The notes under the pieces are model-generated. The model saw only the letters and a program-made list of their open reading frames with translations, made no database searches and had not been told where the DNA came from. Shown piece after piece: positions 18,208-28,487 of a stretch of 64,000 nucleotides of DNA (the first letter of the stretch is position 1; every line of letters begins with the position of its first letter). The position numbers were made by a program, and so were the translations under genes. Source of the stretch: Oscillospiraceae bacterium (GTDB lineage Bacteria > Bacillota > Clostridia > Oscillospirales > Ruminococcaceae); contig JAFLUG010000001.1 of assembly GCA_022508885.1 (NCBI GenBank), forward strand, positions 1-64,000. The letters are read 5' to 3'.

Positions 18208-19553
18208 TCCTTCATAATGTCAACGCGGTTTAAAAATCCGTTGTCAAAGTTTCCGCGGACAAAATCTTCGTTTTTCAAAAGCGCGAGCTGAAAATCAATA
18301 TTTGTTTCAACTCCGTCGATAACAAACTCCGCTAACGCCACACGCGCCTTCATTATCGCTTCTTCGCGGTCTTGTCCCTTTACAATAAGTTTTGCTATCA
18401 TGCTGTCGTAAAACGGCGGTATCTCATAGCCCGCGTACACCGCGCTGTCTATTCTTACGTTAAATCCGCCCGGCGCGTGTATAGACCTTACAAGTCCGGG
18501 GCAGGGCTGGAAGTTCCTGCGGGGATTCTCAGCGTTTACACGGCATTCTATCGCGTGTCCGCTTATCCTGACGTCGTCCTGGGTAAACCAGAGCTTTTCG
18601 CCCGCGGCAATGCGTATCTGCGCCTTTACGAGGTCAACGCCCGTGACAAACTCGGTTACGGGATGTTCTACCTGAATACGCGTGTTCATTTCCATAAAGT
18701 AGAAGTTTCTGTCCTTATCGACAAGAAACTCTATCGTACCGGCATTTCTGTATCCGCTTACCTTTGCGGCGCTTACCGCCGCCTCGCCCATTTTTCGGCG
18801 AAGCTCGTCGGTCATAATTGGACTGGGACTTTCCTCTAAGACTTTCTGATTGCGGCGCTGTAAAGAGCAGTCGCGCTCGCCTAAATGCACAACGTTTCCG
18901 AAATTGTCCGCAAGAAGCTGGACCTCAATATGCCGCGGATCTACGACAAATTTCTCGATATAGAGCCCGCCGTTTCCGAAGCAAGCCTCCGCCTCGGCGC
19001 TTGCGGAAAGAAAATTGGTTTCGAGGGCGTTTTTGTTTTCTACAAGTCGTATTCCTCTTCCGCCGCCGCCGGCAGTCGCCTTTACCATAACGGGATATCC
19101 GATCTTATCGCACACCTCGTATGCTTCTTCAAGCGTGTTTACAATTCCGTCCGAGCCGGGGATAACGGGCACTCCCGCGTCTATCATTGTCTTTCGTGCG
19201 TTTGCCTTGTCGCCCATCTCGTCCATTACCTGCGGGGGAGGGCCTATAAAGGTTATCCCGCACTTTTCGCAAAGCCGCGCGAAATCGGCGTTTTCCGACA
19301 GAAAACCGAAGCCCGGATGTATGGCGTTTGCGCCGGTAGCCTCACAGGCGGCGATTATCGCCTTTGTGTTGAGGTAGCTGTCCTTTGACTGCGCGGGGCC
19401 GATACAGACCGCCTCGTCCGCTATCTGCGCGTGGAGCGCGAATTTATCCGCGGTAGAATACACCGCGACGGTTTTTATTCCAAGCTCGCGGCAGGCTCTC
19501 ATAATGCGAATGGCTATCTCGCCGCGGTTGGCAATAAGTATCTTGTTGAACAT
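18204..19553 (-). CDS. accC: acetyl-CoA carboxylase biotin carboxylase subunit
   Basis: FNKILIANRGEIAIRIMRACRE; HPGFGFLSENADFA; FMEMNTRIQVEHPVTE. Confidence 0.97.
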   Translation of the reverse strand: MFNKILIANRGEIAIRIMRACRELGIKTVAVYSTADKFALHAQIADEAVCIGPAQSKDSYLNTKAIIAACEATGANAIHPGFGFLSENADFARLCEKCGITFIGPPPQVMDEMGDKANARKTMIDAGVPVIPGSDGIVNTLEEAYEVCDKIGYPVMVKATAGGGGRGIRLVENKNALETNFLSASAEAEACFGNGGLYIEKFVVDPRHIEVQLLADNFGNVVHLGERDCSLQRRNQKVLEESPSPIMTDELRRKMGEAAVSAAKVSGYRNAGTIEFLVDKDRNFYFMEMNTRIQVEHPVTEFVTGVDLVKAQIRIAAGEKLWFTQDDVRISGHAIECRVNAENPRRNFQPCPGLVRSIHAPGGFNVRIDSAVYAGYEIPPFYDSMIAKLIVKGQDREEAIMKARVALAEFVIDGVETNIDFQLALLKNEDFVRGNFDNGFLNRVDIMKE

Positions 19554-19593
19554 TTTTTACGCTCCAATTCAATAGTGGACTTTTAGTCTGGAT

Positions 19594-20034
19594 TTACTCT
19601 GTTTTAGGGTCGGAAACAGCAAACGATATCTCGGCGGTAACGACCTTTTTGCCGTTTACCTTGGCTGTTGCTTTGCCAAAGCCTATCGGACCCTTTTTCT
19701 CGGTCATTTCCACAGACAGCTCGAGTGTATCACCCGGAAGGACCTGCCCGCGAAAACGCGCCTTGTCTATGCCCGCGAAAAACGCTATCTTTCCCTTGTT
19801 TTCAGGCAGCGCCAGCGCGCATACGGCTCCCGCCTGTGCCAGCATTTCTATCATCAATACTCCGGGGGTCACGGGCTGTCCGGGAAAATGCCCCTTAAAC
19901 CAGTATTCGTCGGGTTTGAGATATTTCTTCGCCGTTACTTTCACGCCCGGTTCAAGCTCGGTTACCTCGTCGATAAGCAAAAACGGGTCGCGGTGGGGGA
20001 TAATTTCCTTTATCTGTTCTAAATTCAATGTCAT
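19594..20034 (-). CDS. fabZ: 3-hydroxyacyl-ACP dehydratase FabZ
   Basis: IIPHRDPFLLIDEV; GHFPGQPVTPGVLMIEMLAQ. Confidence 0.96.
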   Translation of the reverse strand: MTLNLEQIKEIIPHRDPFLLIDEVTELEPGVKVTAKKYLKPDEYWFKGHFPGQPVTPGVLMIEMLAQAGAVCALALPENKGKIAFFAGIDKARFRGQVLPGDTLELSVEMTEKKGPIGFGKATAKVNGKKVVTAEISFAVSDPKTE

Positions 20035-20035
20035 A

Positions 20036-20554
20036 TTACTCGATCCTCATTATCTTCTGGTCATACTCTACCGTATCGCCGTTGTTTACATAGATCTCGG
20101 CAACTCTTCCCGAAAACTCGCTTGTTACCTCGTTCATAAGCTTCATGCTCTCGATTATGCATACAACGTCGCCCTCTTTTACCGTGTCGCCTACGCGTAC
20201 AAACGGCGGCTTTTCGGGCGCTGGAGAGGTGTAGAAGGTGCCGATTATCTTCGACCTTATGATATTTCCCGACTCGTTTTCAACAGCGGGAGCGGCGGGC
20301 GTGCCCGCGGCAGGCTGCGAAGCCATCTGCGGAACCTGTCCCATAGACGCCGCGACAGGAGCTATCGGCATTATCGGTGGCATATGCGGCGGCATACCGC
20401 CCTTGTGATGAGGTCTGCCCTCTATGACTATATCCATGTCCTCAGTGCTTATTTTTATTCTCGAAAGCTCGTTGTCCTTCACTATCTTTGCGAGAGCCTC
20501 GACGCATTCTACCGTATCCTGAATCGGAGTCTGCTCTTTATCCTTTAAGCTCAT
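20036..20554 (-). CDS. accB: acetyl-CoA carboxylase biotin carboxyl carrier protein
   Basis: VCIIESMKLMNEVTSE biotinylation motif; Pro/Ala-rich linker. Confidence 0.95.
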   Translation of the reverse strand: MSLKDKEQTPIQDTVECVEALAKIVKDNELSRIKISTEDMDIVIEGRPHHKGGMPPHMPPIMPIAPVAASMGQVPQMASQPAAGTPAAPAVENESGNIIRSKIIGTFYTSPAPEKPPFVRVGDTVKEGDVVCIIESMKLMNEVTSEFSGRVAEIYVNNGDTVEYDQKIMRIE

Positions 20555-20588
20555 ATCATTTCTCCTTAATTAATATCCATCAAACGAA

Positions 20589-21827
20589 TTATTCCACGGG
20601 AACAAGGCATATACAGCCGTTGTGTCCGCCAAAGCCGAGGGAGTTGCTGAGAGCGGCGGTTATTTTAAGCTCCCGCGCGCCTTCGGTCACATAATCAAGG
20701 TCGCATTCGGGATCGGGAACTTTATACCCAAGAGTTTGGTGTATTTTTCCGTGCTTTATCGAAAGCGCCGTGACAATTGCCTCTACACCGCCCGCGGCGC
20801 CCAGAAGATGCCCCGTCATGGACTTTGTTGAGTTTACCGCGATACTTTTCGCGTGATTGCCGAACGCAAGCTTTATCGCCTTTGTTTCGGTAAGGTCGTT
20901 CATATGAGTGGAAGTGCCGTGAGCGTTGATATAGTTTATCTGCTCGGGGGAAATTCCCGCTTCCGCTACGGCAAGCTCCATTGCCTTTGCTCCGCCCAGG
21001 CCGTCGGGATCGGGGCTTGTTTCGTGATAAGCGTCGCAGGTAGAGCCATAGCCGCTTATTTCGGCGTAGATATTCGCGCCGCGCGCCTTCGCGTGCTCGT
21101 ATTCTTCAAGAATGAGTATCCCGCAGCCGTCCGCCAGAACAAAACCGCTTCTTTCCGCGTCAAACGGAACAGACGCGCGGTCTACGTCGGTCGAGCGGGT
21201 AATTGCCTTCATATTGTTAAACGCCGCATAGCAGAAGCCGATGTCCGAGTGCTCGGTGCCGCCGGTCACTGCCGCGTCGAGATAACCGTTCTTTATCGCG
21301 CGGAACGCCTCGCCTATCGACTGCGTTCCGGAGGCGCAGGCTGTCGTTACGCAGAAATTGGAGCCTTTAAAGCCGTTTCTTATCGCAACCGTTCCCGCGG
21401 CCATATTTCCTATCATCTTCGTAATTGTGAACACCGAAACTCTGCCGCTGCCCTTTGAACGGTACGTCGCCATTTCGTCCTCGGTGGTGTAGATTCCGCC
21501 TATTCCGCTTCCGATGATACAGCCGACTCTGAACGGGTCGAGATCCTTGAAATCCGTTCCCGCGTCTTTAAGCGCCATATCCGCGCAGTAAACGGCGTAT
21601 TGTGTTATAACGTCGTTTCTGCGGATCTCCTTTTTGTCGAAAAGCGCGGAAGGATCGAAATTCTTTACCCTTGCGACAACGTTTTTCTCTTCGGGATTTT
21701 CCTCGGGAAACCAAGGCTCAAGCGTAAAACCGTGTTTTCCCGCCAAAAGGTTTTCCCACAGCTCTTTCGGGGAATTTCCGCAAGGCGAAACACACCCTAA
21801 TCCCGTTATTACTACTCGTCTGTTCAT
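20589..21827 (-). CDS. fabF: beta-ketoacyl-ACP synthase II
   Basis: VTTACASGTQSIGEA; INAHGTSTHMNDLTE; STKSMTGHLLGAAG. Confidence 0.96.
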   Translation of the reverse strand: MNRRVVITGLGCVSPCGNSPKELWENLLAGKHGFTLEPWFPEENPEEKNVVARVKNFDPSALFDKKEIRRNDVITQYAVYCADMALKDAGTDFKDLDPFRVGCIIGSGIGGIYTTEDEMATYRSKGSGRVSVFTITKMIGNMAAGTVAIRNGFKGSNFCVTTACASGTQSIGEAFRAIKNGYLDAAVTGGTEHSDIGFCYAAFNNMKAITRSTDVDRASVPFDAERSGFVLADGCGILILEEYEHAKARGANIYAEISGYGSTCDAYHETSPDPDGLGGAKAMELAVAEAGISPEQINYINAHGTSTHMNDLTETKAIKLAFGNHAKSIAVNSTKSMTGHLLGAAGGVEAIVTALSIKHGKIHQTLGYKVPDPECDLDYVTEGARELKITAALSNSLGFGGHNGCICLVPVE

Positions 21828-21880
21828 ATATCCTCCATTGCGCCGATTTCTACTGCTTACTGTTTATTGTCAACTGTCAA

Positions 21881-22612
21881 CTACATACTGAGTCCGCCGC
21901 TTATCTCGATTATCTGTCCCGTTACATAAGACGAATCATCCGAGCACAAAAACGCGACGACGCTTGCTATTTCCTCGGGCTGTCCGTAGCGCTTCATGGC
22001 GACCTGCTCTAAAATCGCGTTTTTCTGCTCTTCGGTCAGCTTGTCGGTCATGGGCGTTTGTATAAATCCGGGAGCTACGGCGTTTACGCGTATCCCGCGC
22101 GAGCCAAGCTCTTTTGCGGCGGTTTTTGTCATCGCTATAACAGCGCCCTTAGATGCGGAATAATTCATCTGCCCGGGGTTTCCGTAAAGACCCGCGACTG
22201 AGGCGAGATTTACTATGCTACCGCTTTTCTGACGGAGCATTACACCCCCGCAGAGCTTTGTCATGTTGAATACCGACTTCTGATTTATGCGGATAACGGT
22301 GTCATAGGTCTCCTCGGTCATTCTGAGAAGCAAACCGTCGCGGGTTATTCCCGCGTTGTTTACAAGAACGTCTATCGTTCCGAATTCTTCCTTTACCTTT
22401 TTTACAAGCTCTTCACACTGAGCATAGTCCGAAACGTCCGCCGCGTAAACGCTTGCCTTTACTCCGAGCGCTCTGCATTCCTCAGCGGTCTGCTGACCGG
22501 CCTCTTCGTTAAGCTCGTTTACAACAATGTCAAAGCCGTCCTTTGCAAGACGCCTTGCTATCGCCGCGCCTATTCCTCTGCCCGAACCCGTGATAATAGC
22601 TGTTTTGCTCAT
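21881..22612 (-). CDS. fabG: 3-oxoacyl-ACP reductase
   Basis: [45 protein letters not shown]. Confidence 0.96.
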   Translation of the reverse strand: MSKTAIITGSGRGIGAAIARRLAKDGFDIVVNELNEEAGQQTAEECRALGVKASVYAADVSDYAQCEELVKKVKEEFGTIDVLVNNAGITRDGLLLRMTEETYDTVIRINQKSVFNMTKLCGGVMLRQKSGSIVNLASVAGLYGNPGQMNYSASKGAVIAMTKTAAKELGSRGIRVNAVAPGFIQTPMTDKLTEEQKNAILEQVAMKRYGQPEEIASVVAFLCSDDSSYVTGQIIEISGGLSM

Positions 22613-22634
22613 ACAATATCCTTTCATTTAAATA

Positions 22635-22745
22635 GAATTTCAAAATTCATCACTTGACAGCGTTATGCGCGCAGCGCATAACGCTGTCAAGTGAGAACCG
22701 GTCAAAATTCTTTCTTCTGAAAAAATTTTGACCTTTTTGAAATTC
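22635..22745. repeat. nested inverted repeat predicted to form a three-way junction between fabH and fabG
   Basis: outer stem gaatttcaaaa/ttttgaaattc; inner perfect 20-bp hairpin 22651-22693; second hairpin ggtcaaaatt...aattttgacc. Confidence 0.85.
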
Positions 22746-22778
22746 GCGCTCTATTTTATGTGGTTCTAAACCTTATGT

Positions 22779-23777
22779 TTAAGTATCCATTATTATCGAG
22801 CCGTATGTAAGTCCCGCGCCGAAGCCGACGAGACACAGCTTCATCCCGCTTTTGAGCCTGCCGCTTTTGAAAAGCTCGTCAATTCCGACAGGTATACAAG
22901 CGCTTGAAACATTTCCCATATATTCAATATTTGTGTAGACCTTGTCCTCGGAAATACCTAAAAGCTCGGTCGCCTTTGCGATTATACGCAGATTTGCCTG
23001 GTGTGGAATCACAAGATCAAGCTCGGAAGGAGATACACCGCTTTGCTTTGATACATGCGTGACTGCGTCCGCCATTGCGTTTACCGCAAACTTATACACC
23101 GCTCTGCCGTCCTGATACAGGCAGTTTTTCTTTGCAAAGGTGTCAAAGCGGTTTTCGTAAAACTCGTCCTCGCCTTTGTAGAACGGGCAGTTGCTCTGAT
23201 AATTTACCTTGCAGTAAAGCGCTTCAAACTCATCGCCCTCGGCGCCCATAAACGAACTGAACTGCCCGTCGCTTTTCGTGACCACGACAGCCCCCGCCGC
23301 GTCTCCGAACAAAATGCAGTTTGCGCGGTCGGTATAGTCCTGCTGGGCGGAAAGCTTTTCGCTGGCTACGATAAGAATCGTTTTATACTTATCGGTCTCA
23401 AGGTATTTCTGCGCGATGTCCATGGCGGTGATAAATCCCGTGCAGGCGCTGTTTACGTCAAAGCAGGACGCGTTTACCGCGCCTATGCGCTTTTGTATAA
23501 GGCAGGACATGGCGGGATAGAAGAAATCGGGAGTGCAGGTCGAAACGATGATAAGATCGATCTTTTCGGCTGATATGCCCGCCGACCTCAGAGCGTCCTT
23601 CGCGGCTTCCGTGCCCATATAATAATTCGGCTTGTCCACCGACAACTGGCGTTTTTTGATACCGGTGCGCGGAAATATCCACTCGTCTGAGGTATCCAGA
23701 ATTTCCGAAAATTTGTCATTGTCGGCGACAAAATCGGGAACGAAGCTGCCTGTTCCCAAAAACTGCATTCCGCTCAT
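22779..23777 (-). CDS. fabH: beta-ketoacyl-ACP synthase III
   Basis: DTSDEWIFPRTGIKKR; DVNSACTGFITAMDIA; IPHQANLRII. Confidence 0.96.
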   Translation of the reverse strand: MSGMQFLGTGSFVPDFVADNDKFSEILDTSDEWIFPRTGIKKRQLSVDKPNYYMGTEAAKDALRSAGISAEKIDLIIVSTCTPDFFYPAMSCLIQKRIGAVNASCFDVNSACTGFITAMDIAQKYLETDKYKTILIVASEKLSAQQDYTDRANCILFGDAAGAVVVTKSDGQFSSFMGAEGDEFEALYCKVNYQSNCPFYKGEDEFYENRFDTFAKKNCLYQDGRAVYKFAVNAMADAVTHVSKQSGVSPSELDLVIPHQANLRIIAKATELLGISEDKVYTNIEYMGNVSSACIPVGIDELFKSGRLKSGMKLCLVGFGAGLTYGSIIMDT

Positions 23778-24055
23778 AAAAAACTCCTTGATTTTATTTC
23801 GAAAATAATGTATAATACTATTTGGTAGTTTGTACCGGATAAAATTTCCTTAAGCGTTAAAATTCAATATACAATAATTATTATAACCCCTTTTGGATAA
23901 TTTGTCAAGTAGATGTTGGAAAATAGAGGCGAGGGATTTGGGATTTTTTTCTTGATTGGGTCGTTTTTTCTCATTTTGCGCCTTTTATGTTTAGTTATCA
24001 ATAATCTTTCGCCGGCGTCAGCAAACGCGGCGAAAATAATACGGAGGTATAACTT

Positions 24056-24979
24056 ATGAAAACAGTGTTTTTATTCTCGGGACAGGGTTCTCAATATCCG
24101 CAGATGGGGCTGGAGCTTGCGGAAAAGTATTCCGGCTCGGCAAAGATCTTAGAATGCGGTTCGGACATTATGGGGTTTGATTTAAAGGACAAGCTCGCGA
24201 ATGCTTCCGCCGAGGAGCTTTCGCAGACGCGCCTTTCACAGCCGGCTATCTTTACCGTTTCGCTGCTTGCGCTTAATGCCGCGCGTGAAAACGGGATCGA
24301 CAACTGCGCAGTCGCGGGGCATTCGCTCGGAGAATACGCGGCGATGTACGCGTCGAACGTTCTTTCGATGGAGGACGCGTTCAAAGCGATAAAGCTGAGA
24401 AGCGAGGCAATGGCCAAAGCCGCCGAAAATCAGAAGGGCGCAATGGCGGCGATAATCGGCTGTACAAACGAGGAGATAGAGCAGGTGATTTCGGGTCTCG
24501 GCGGCTTTGCGGCTCCCGCAAATTACAATTCTCCCGTTCAGACGGTAATTGCCGGAGAAGAGGCGGCTGTCGACGAGGCGATTGCTAAGTTCGGCGAAAT
24601 GGGCAAGCGCTCGGTAAAGCTCGCGGTTTCGGCGGCGTTCCATACAAAGCTTATGAAGCCCGCCGCGGACGAGTTTAAAGCAAGCATATCCGGCTTTGTG
24701 TTCTCCGCGCCGAATTGCGCGTATTATTCAAATCTCTACGGAACAAAGTTTGATACTCTGCCCGATATGCCCGATTATCTGGCAAAGCATATCTGTTCGC
24801 CGGTGAGATTTGTTGACGAGCTTAACGACATGCAGGCTGACGGAATTGACACATATGTCGAGCTCGGACCGAACAAAGTCCTTTCGGGGCTTGTGAGAAA
24901 AACGCTCAAGGGCGTTACAAACGTAAACATAGAAAACAACGAGACAATGGAAAAGGCGCTCGCGGCGCTTAAAGGATAA
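24056..24979 (+). CDS. fabD: malonyl-CoA:ACP transacylase
   Basis: FLFSGQGSQYPQMG; VAGHSLGEYAAMYAS. Confidence 0.96.
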   Translation: MKTVFLFSGQGSQYPQMGLELAEKYSGSAKILECGSDIMGFDLKDKLANASAEELSQTRLSQPAIFTVSLLALNAARENGIDNCAVAGHSLGEYAAMYASNVLSMEDAFKAIKLRSEAMAKAAENQKGAMAAIIGCTNEEIEQVISGLGGFAAPANYNSPVQTVIAGEEAAVDEAIAKFGEMGKRSVKLAVSAAFHTKLMKPAADEFKASISGFVFSAPNCAYYSNLYGTKFDTLPDMPDYLAKHICSPVRFVDELNDMQADGIDTYVELGPNKVLSGLVRKTLKGVTNVNIENNETMEKALAALKG

Positions 24980-25003
24980 TATATTGAAAGGATTTTAGCA
25001 GCT

Positions 25004-25834
25004 ATGAGGAAATTCTGTCTTATCGGACACCCGCTGGGTCATTCGCTTTCTCCGCAGATACACAGAAGGCTGTTTGAGCTTTCGGGCGTTGAGGCTGAGT
25101 ATACGCTCAACGACATCGCTCCCGAGGAGCTTTCGCAAAAGTACGGCTTTCTTGACGAGTTTGAGGGATTTAACGTAACTATCCCGCATAAGATAGCGGT
25201 TATCGACTACTGTAAGGAGCTTTCCGAGGGAGCGGCGCGCTATCACTCGGTAAACTGCATAAGAGGCAAAGACAAAACGGGCTTTAATACCGACGCTGTC
25301 GGCTTTACAAAGTCTATCGAAACGCTCGGCGCAAGTTTAAACTCGCGAGTTACGGTAATAGGCTGCGGCGGAGTTGGGAGAATGATATGCATAGAGGCTG
25401 CGTGTCAGGGCGCGGAGCTTACTGTCGCCGCGCTTGAAAGCGATATTCCTCTCGCGGAGAAGGTAGTTGAGGAAATAAAACAGATAAACAGCCCGGCAAA
25501 TGTAAAAATCGAGGTGATAAAAAACGGCGCTCTTGAAAATTCCGACGGAGGCGATCTGCTGATAAACGCAACGCCCGTGGGGATGTTCCCGAAGATCGAG
25601 GGTATGCCGTGCACGGAAGAGGTCGTGCAAGAGTTCGGCGCTGTTTTCGACGTTATCTACAACCCCAGGGAAACAAAGCTTTTAGCCGCCGCAAGAAAGC
25701 TCGGAAAGAAAGCTATGGGCGGAATGGCGATGCTTGTGCTTCAGGCGGTGGCGGCGCATGAGATATGGTATGGCGCGAAATTTGAAAAAAGCGACATCGA
25801 CAGGCTCATCTCGGACATGGAGAATGCGATATGA
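25004..25834 (+). CDS. aroE: shikimate dehydrogenase
   Basis: LIGHPLGHSLSPQIHR; GFNVTIPHKIAV; GCGGVGRM. Confidence 0.94.
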   Translation: MRKFCLIGHPLGHSLSPQIHRRLFELSGVEAEYTLNDIAPEELSQKYGFLDEFEGFNVTIPHKIAVIDYCKELSEGAARYHSVNCIRGKDKTGFNTDAVGFTKSIETLGASLNSRVTVIGCGGVGRMICIEAACQGAELTVAALESDIPLAEKVVEEIKQINSPANVKIEVIKNGALENSDGGDLLINATPVGMFPKIEGMPCTEEVVQEFGAVFDVIYNPRETKLLAAARKLGKKAMGGMAMLVLQAVAAHEIWYGAKFEKSDIDRLISDMENAI

Positions 25835-26337
25835 GCGTGTATCTGTGCGGATTTATGGGCTGCGGAAAAAGCCATATAGGGAGAATGCTCGCGCTGAAGC
25901 TTGGAATGAAGCTTGTCGATCTTGACAAGTATATTGTCGAAGCCGAGAAAATGACTATCCCCGAGATTTTCGAAAAGTTTGGAGAGCCGCATTTCCGGGC
26001 TCTTGAGGCGAAATACATCAGGGAGCTTTCGGATGGGTATGTAGTAGCGACGGGCGGCGGGGCGCTTTTAAACGATGAAACGGCGAAATTCGCGAGAGAA
26101 AGCGGGATATCGGTGTATATCAACACCTCGTTTGAGACTTGTTATCTTCGCATAAAGGGCGACAAAAACCGCCCGCTTGTGATGAAAAACACCCCCGAAC
26201 AGCTCGAGGAGCTGTACAACACGCGCGCTCCGATATACCGGAAAAACAGCACCTTTATGGTAAACGGAAACACGCGCGATTATATAATCGCCGAGGAAAT
26301 AGCAAAGCTCGCGCGGTTTTCGGGACAGGCTGAATGA
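25831..26337 (+). CDS. aroK: shikimate kinase
   Basis: LCGFMGCGKSHIGRMLA Walker A; FRALEAKYI; VVATGGGALL. Confidence 0.93.
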   Translation: MSVYLCGFMGCGKSHIGRMLALKLGMKLVDLDKYIVEAEKMTIPEIFEKFGEPHFRALEAKYIRELSDGYVVATGGGALLNDETAKFARESGISVYINTSFETCYLRIKGDKNRPLVMKNTPEQLEELYNTRAPIYRKNSTFMVNGNTRDYIIAEEIAKLARFSGQAE

Positions 26338-26353
26338 TTGACAAGGAATTAAA

Positions 26354-27547
26354 ATGGTAATTAAAAATGTGAGAATAATAACAATGACCGGAGAAAACAT
26401 CGAAAACGGCTTTGTGAGATTTAACGAGGTTTTCACCGAGATAGGCGCAATGAGCGGTTATGTAAAGACCGACGAAGAGGAGCTTGACGGGACGGGGAAA
26501 ACGCTGTATCCGGGTTTTATCGACGCGCACTGTCATCTCGGAATGTGGAACGACGCGCTGTGCTTTGAGGGCGACGACGGAAACGAGGACACCGACCCGG
26601 CTACACCACACCTTCGCGCTATAGACAGCGTAAACGCCATGGACAGGTGTTTTGAGGACGCGGCTTTAGCAGGAGTTACGACCGTTTGCACGGGCGCGGG
26701 AAGCGCAAATCCCATTGGCGGAAGCCTCGCGGTCATAAAGACCTTTGGCTCCAAACGCGTGGACAAGCTGATATTAAAAAGCCCCGCGGCGATAAAATTC
26801 GCGCTCGGCGAAAATCCCAAAAACACTTACAACGACCGCGACGAAGCTCCCGTAACCCGAATGGCTACCGCCGCTATCATACGCGAGCAGCTCTCAAAGG
26901 CGCTTAGGTATAAAGAGGATATGGACGAGCATCTGCGTACAAAGGGCGCTGACGATGAGGGCGACGAAGTCTCAAAGCCCGACTTTGACGCGAAATGCGA
27001 GGCGCTTATTCCGCTGTTTGACGCGAAAAAACCGCTTAAAGCCCACTTTCACTGTCACAGAGCGGACGATATTTTCACGGCTGTGCGGATAGCGAAGGAG
27101 TTTAAGCTCGACTACGCGCTTATCCACTGCACAGACGGCGGTATCATAGCCGACGAGCTTTCCGAGGACAAGCCAAAGGTCGTTTTGGGTCCGATCTTCG
27201 GCGACAGGGGAAAGCCCGAGCTGAAAAACCACAGCATAACTACCCCCGCTGAAATGCAAAAATACGGCATAGAATTTGCCATCTGCACCGACCATCCCGA
27301 AACGCCGATTCAATATCTTCCGCTTACGGCGGCGCTTGCCGTGCGGGGCGGACTTGACCGCGAAGAGGCGCTTAAAGCGATAACAGTAAACGCCGCGAGA
27401 ATTCTCGGCGTTGAAAACAGAGTCGGTAGCGTTGAAACGGGAAAGGACGCGGATCTTGTCCTGTTTTCGGGCGACCCGCTCGACATAATGCAAACACCCG
27501 AGCTGGTATGCGTAAACGGAAAAATCGTCATTAACAAGCTGAGTTAA
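26354..27547 (+). CDS. amidohydrolase family protein (imidazolonepropionase-like)
   Basis: YPGFIDAHCHLGMW; AHFHCHRADDI; CTDHPETP; KDADLVLFSGDPLDI. Confidence 0.88.
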   Translation: MVIKNVRIITMTGENIENGFVRFNEVFTEIGAMSGYVKTDEEELDGTGKTLYPGFIDAHCHLGMWNDALCFEGDDGNEDTDPATPHLRAIDSVNAMDRCFEDAALAGVTTVCTGAGSANPIGGSLAVIKTFGSKRVDKLILKSPAAIKFALGENPKNTYNDRDEAPVTRMATAAIIREQLSKALRYKEDMDEHLRTKGADDEGDEVSKPDFDAKCEALIPLFDAKKPLKAHFHCHRADDIFTAVRIAKEFKLDYALIHCTDGGIIADELSEDKPKVVLGPIFGDRGKPELKNHSITTPAEMQKYGIEFAICTDHPETPIQYLPLTAALAVRGGLDREEALKAITVNAARILGVENRVGSVETGKDADLVLFSGDPLDIMQTPELVCVNGKIVINKLS

Positions 27548-27558
27548 GGAGAATATTT

Positions 27559-28401
27559 ATGCGTGAAATTAACGCCGGATTGATTACTGAAGAAATAGCG
27601 AGGCTTTGCGTTGAGGCTAATTTACATCTGCCAAGCGGCATGAGAGAATGCATCGAAGCCGCGAAAGAGCGCGAGGAAAGCGAGCTTTGCAAGAGCGTTC
27701 TGGGGGATATCACGGACAATATCGACTGCGCGAAAGAGCTTTGTGTGCCTATCTGTCAGGACACGGGAATGGCGGTGGTCTTCGCCGAGATAGGTCAGGA
27801 CGTCCATATAACGGGCGGCGGCTTTGAAGAAGCAATCAATAAAGGGGTGGCAAGGGGCTATGTTGACGGTAAGCTCAGGCTTTCTATCGTTAAAGACCCG
27901 CTTATGCGCGAAAACACCAACGACAACACCCCCGCGCTGATACATACCAGAATCGTAAGCGGCGACAAAATAAAACTGACTGTTGCTCCCAAGGGCTTCG
28001 GAAGCGAAAATATGAGCAGGCTGAAAATGTTTACTCCGTCGGCTTCAAAAGAGGATATAATAAACTTTGTGATCGAAACGGCGTCTGTCGCGGGAAGCAA
28101 CCCGTGTCCGCCAATCGTTGTGGGAGTGGGCATAGGAAGCGACTTTGAAGGAGTCGCGCTGCTTGCGAAAAAAGCGCTTTGCAGAGACCTTGCGCAAAGA
28201 CATCCCGAGGAGTTCTACGCGGATATGGAGCAAAAAATGCTCGACGGGATAAACCGCCTCGGGATAGGCGCTCAGGGCTTTGGCGGCCGCATGACCGCGC
28301 TTTATGTAAACATTGAAAAAGCGCCCACGCATATCGCGGGCCTGCCAGTGGCGGTAAATATCGGCTGTCATGTGACAAGACACGCAAAGACCGTAATTTG
28401 A
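27559..28401 (+). CDS. class I fumarate hydratase alpha subunit
   Basis: CVPICQDTGMAVVFAEIGQDVHI; GFGSENMSRLKMF; NPCPPIVVGVGIG. Confidence 0.9.
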   Translation: MREINAGLITEEIARLCVEANLHLPSGMRECIEAAKEREESELCKSVLGDITDNIDCAKELCVPICQDTGMAVVFAEIGQDVHITGGGFEEAINKGVARGYVDGKLRLSIVKDPLMRENTNDNTPALIHTRIVSGDKIKLTVAPKGFGSENMSRLKMFTPSASKEDIINFVIETASVAGSNPCPPIVVGVGIGSDFEGVALLAKKALCRDLAQRHPEEFYADMEQKMLDGINRLGIGAQGFGGRMTALYVNIEKAPTHIAGLPVAVNIGCHVTRHAKTVI

Positions 28402-28487
28402 TCTTGCTAATTTTTTTAATAAAAAAATCTGCAACCTTTTACTCAATTCAACAGTATTATTTATGATAGTGAAAATCGGAGAACACC

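Noticed and set aside
23778-24055. FapR/FabT operator in the fabH-fabD divergent spacer
   Set aside because: A weak palindrome (ggtagtttgtacc) is present but does not match the known operator forms closely enough to claim.
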